From Candidatus Caenarcanales bacterium (GTDB lineage Bacteria; Cyanobacteriota; Vampirovibrionia; LMEP-6097), in assembly GCA_022447685.1 (NCBI GenBank), contig JAKVAO010000093.1:1-8322 (forward strand): 8,322 bases of DNA. Direction: 5' to 3'. Below the pieces are notes generated by a model that worked only from the letters and a program-made list of their open reading frames with translations, did not search any database and was not told the origin of the DNA. Shown here in pieces: positions 8,001-8,322 of this stretch (the first letter of the stretch is position 1; every line of letters starts with the position of its first letter). The translations under genes were made by a program, and so were the position numbers.

Positions 8001-8231
8001 GATTTCAAATATACTTGGATCACCTTCTACAATCTCAAAACTATACTCATCGATATCACTATCATCATTTAATCGATTATCGTTGAGCATAAAAAAGCCA
8101 ATTATTCTAGGTATAGGATAGATATATCCATCTTCAAAAGGACCTACACCTTCAAGAATAGAGTTTGTTTGTACAAACCTAAAAATATCACTCTGAAGTT
8201 CTGCTGCACTCGAATGAGATGTAAACAGCAA
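5031..8231 (-). CDS. Secreted protein with eight or nine cadherin-like repeats (1066 aa from TTG)
   Basis: This is a large extracytoplasmic protein, probably on the cell surface or secreted, with a likely adhesive or structural role inferred from its fold. Each repeat runs GxLxLS..., a DGD-type loop, YDYSIVGGD..FEI, LDYEEKSSY, RATEPDGDYLE and a closing strand such as FxIxVED, which is the pattern of cadherin-like beta-sandwich domains with acidic, probably calcium-binding turns. Repeat cores lie at residues 63-122, 184-242, 307-366, 423-478, 552-618, 677-735, 776-831 and 881-939; a degenerate, very basic ninth fills 1000-1066. Acidic linkers (EVNEEEDNP, GEDDDSEGE) separate some. I see no LPXTG, autotransporter barrel or glycine-rich RTX repeats, so the export route past the periplasm is unknown. 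The TTG at 8231 is unlikely to be the real start: it lies inside the hydrophobic core of a signal peptide whose beginning is upstream (see 8232-8311). A cleavage site after SSAA is plausible. Confidence 0.8.
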   Translation of the reverse strand: MLFTSHSSAAELQSDIFRFVQTNSILEGVGPFEDGYIYPIPRIIGFFMLNDNRLNDDSDIDEYSFEIVEGDPSIFEISGGELFYKKAFDYEKQSVYPLRIRVTLPMPNGSVLEDSFNLEIKDRLELDELNCSEEESVPFPGRLDPFPGLKVIENYTDKNTFFVAFIGSIDDSQGGLNFINSADYAYSIVSGDSEHFNLRLDGNLSATSIFDYEEKSSYNLTIRSTRRDCAYLEETITVEIEDEVNEEEDNPFIPCPQDLIGRSTASGRIEISSNIISESYNGVYSSKGEPIGQLQTQCADFFYTFYDYSIVGGEGSENFIINDQNYLVANEDLDYEEKSFYVLTIRATAPHDGSFIEQDIFIKVIDYALECSINNTTGAGTLSLSDNTVPINRQEVKGEENTFGWWNVGAFIVDGGVDSATEYDFEMLELEARDTFDISLGTLRAIKPLTEDSYTFTVIAQEPGCGGTLQKTFTINTQERLDADKALDSGNGTNNTADGLIVLSENVAPENWKNGFIGKLEKHKFPVGYLAVADSIDDILGLDFEKGDNNVYDYSIVGGDRFDFEIVSHTSFDGSYDVLQTKFPLDYETKSSYSVTVRATNRQNSKFLERTFTIYVQDLNRLEPSVKAYSLFNGATKSAAGNISLSRQEFLETDGVGERIVSLIDIDDGDYYRNDYYDLSLVSGDTSNFEIRGNRSLYAVGDFDFDEKSSYNIGIRATEPDGDYLEQEFQIQVTENVIPGTITLSNTKINEGDYGSEGRLVGRLDVEDGLFDGLIFEYSLLDADVQFSLAGNFLMAKGKFHAETQDLYPVTVRATDPNGEFLDQVFILEVEPGEDDDSEGENIARGTLTITDNSVPHNSSLSRYIIGFVQVVDGDFARFRYDYSLQSNNTDLFEISSSGTLTAIAPLNYFEKPLHQIRVRATEPDGDYLESTLTILVENPGGIDDGLGDDFPDPSDSKPDVRFRDGNQIISEGTISKDIATYNTFEPIVSFNTSQKMDNAIFSLRGPKKIRRFFAIRDNKLILKRPLKPKFARRLRRKGVMRLRVLGISQSRETSTQTIILPLPVN
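5034..5234 (-). other. Basic C-terminal domain of the cadherin-like protein
   Basis: Residues 1000-1066 still align with the cadherin-like core (AIFSLRGP, FFAIRDNKLIL, VMRLRVLG, TQTIILPL), but the acidic DYEEKSSY stretch is replaced by KPKFARRLRRKG. Residues 1005-1052 hold 19 Lys or Arg and one acidic residue, while the rest of the protein is strongly acidic. The domain cannot bind calcium in the usual way. A role in attachment to an anionic partner such as lipopolysaccharide, or an intramolecular contact with the acidic repeats, is inference. Confidence 0.65.
5415..8045 (-). repeat. Eight degenerate protein-coding repeats (cadherin-like cores)
   Basis: Repeat cores in order of translation lie at 7866-8045, 7506-7682, 7134-7313, 6798-6965, 6378-6578, 6027-6203, 5739-5906 and 5415-5591. 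They share Y-[DES]-[YF]-S-[IL] at the start, DYEEKSSY-like residues in the middle (degraded in the fourth and seventh) and [IV]RAT.P.G..L[ED] near the end. Similarity is at the protein level; the DNA copies have diverged at synonymous positions, so this is an old array and not a recent tandem expansion. Spacing between cores varies, because the first half of each domain differs in length. Confidence 0.8.
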
Positions 8232-8311
8232 ACTAGAAAGACAAATAATACCAAGTAAATTAATTATTTCGGAACAAAAGCAGTAAAAGTTCGTCTAAGT
8301 AGTAAATGCAT
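8232..8311 (-). other. Out-of-frame ATG and signal peptide upstream of the cadherin-like ORF
   Basis: The reading frame of the cadherin-like gene stays open upstream of TTG 8231 to a TAG at 8295-8297 and encodes the hydrophobic IINLLGIICLSSLLF, but it offers no ATG or GTG. An ATG at 8311 in another frame encodes MHLLLRRTFTAFVPK and then meets TAA at 8264-8266. Adding one base to the TTT run at 8267-8269 (AAA on the coding strand) joins the two parts into a signal peptide with an Arg-Arg start, a hydrophobic core and the cleavage site SSAA-E. So either this copy has a one-base deletion, the assembly has a homopolymer error, or translation begins at an unusual codon such as ATT 8264 or TTG 8231. 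Confidence 0.55.
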
Positions 8312-8322
8312 AAATTAAGCGA

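Noticed and set aside
1..8322. CRISPR array, tRNA, tmRNA, insertion sequence or defence operon
   Set aside because: I saw no regularly spaced direct repeats, no cloverleaf-like segment, no transposase or nuclease motif in any of the four genes.

Overview
The window is AT-rich bacterial DNA. It holds four protein genes, all read from the minus strand, and no rRNA, tRNA, CRISPR array or insertion sequence that I can see. A lipoprotein signal with an LSSC lipobox and a large secreted cadherin-like protein point to a Gram-negative bacterium. The low GC content and lack of strong Shine-Dalgarno sequences fit a host-associated or slow-growing proteobacterium, but the sequence does not fix the taxon.

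Layout in the direction of transcription (right to left): (1) 8311-5031, a long secreted protein made of eight cadherin-like repeats plus a ninth, strongly basic, degenerate one. Its signal peptide can only be joined to an ATG if one base is restored at a T-run near 8267-8269. (2) 4909-4265, a 214-residue cytosolic-looking protein that I do not recognise. (3) 4227-3685, a small lipoprotein resembling an uncharacterised proteobacterial periplasmic family. It follows gene 2 closely and is probably in its operon. (4) A hairpin with a T-tract at 3641-3671 ends this unit, and a TATAAT sits in the hairpin loop where it could start the next transcript. (5) 3623-339, a 1094-residue phosphoenolpyruvate carboxylase-like protein. 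(6) 1-338, a non-coding tail with a 10-bp direct repeat and an acidic, frame-broken coding-like scrap.

The most interesting gene is the carboxylase homologue. It keeps the first catalytic histidine, the metal ligands and several PEP-binding arginines. In the second active-site motif (normally FHGRGG) the key His and Arg are replaced by Asp and Trp, long insertions are present, and the usual MRNTG carboxyl end is replaced by a tail encoded by an abruptly GC-rich stretch. It is either a distinct PEPC-like enzyme class or a pseudoenzyme. Nothing links it functionally to the surface-protein genes upstream, and a terminator separates them. No defence system or mobile-element machinery is visible.
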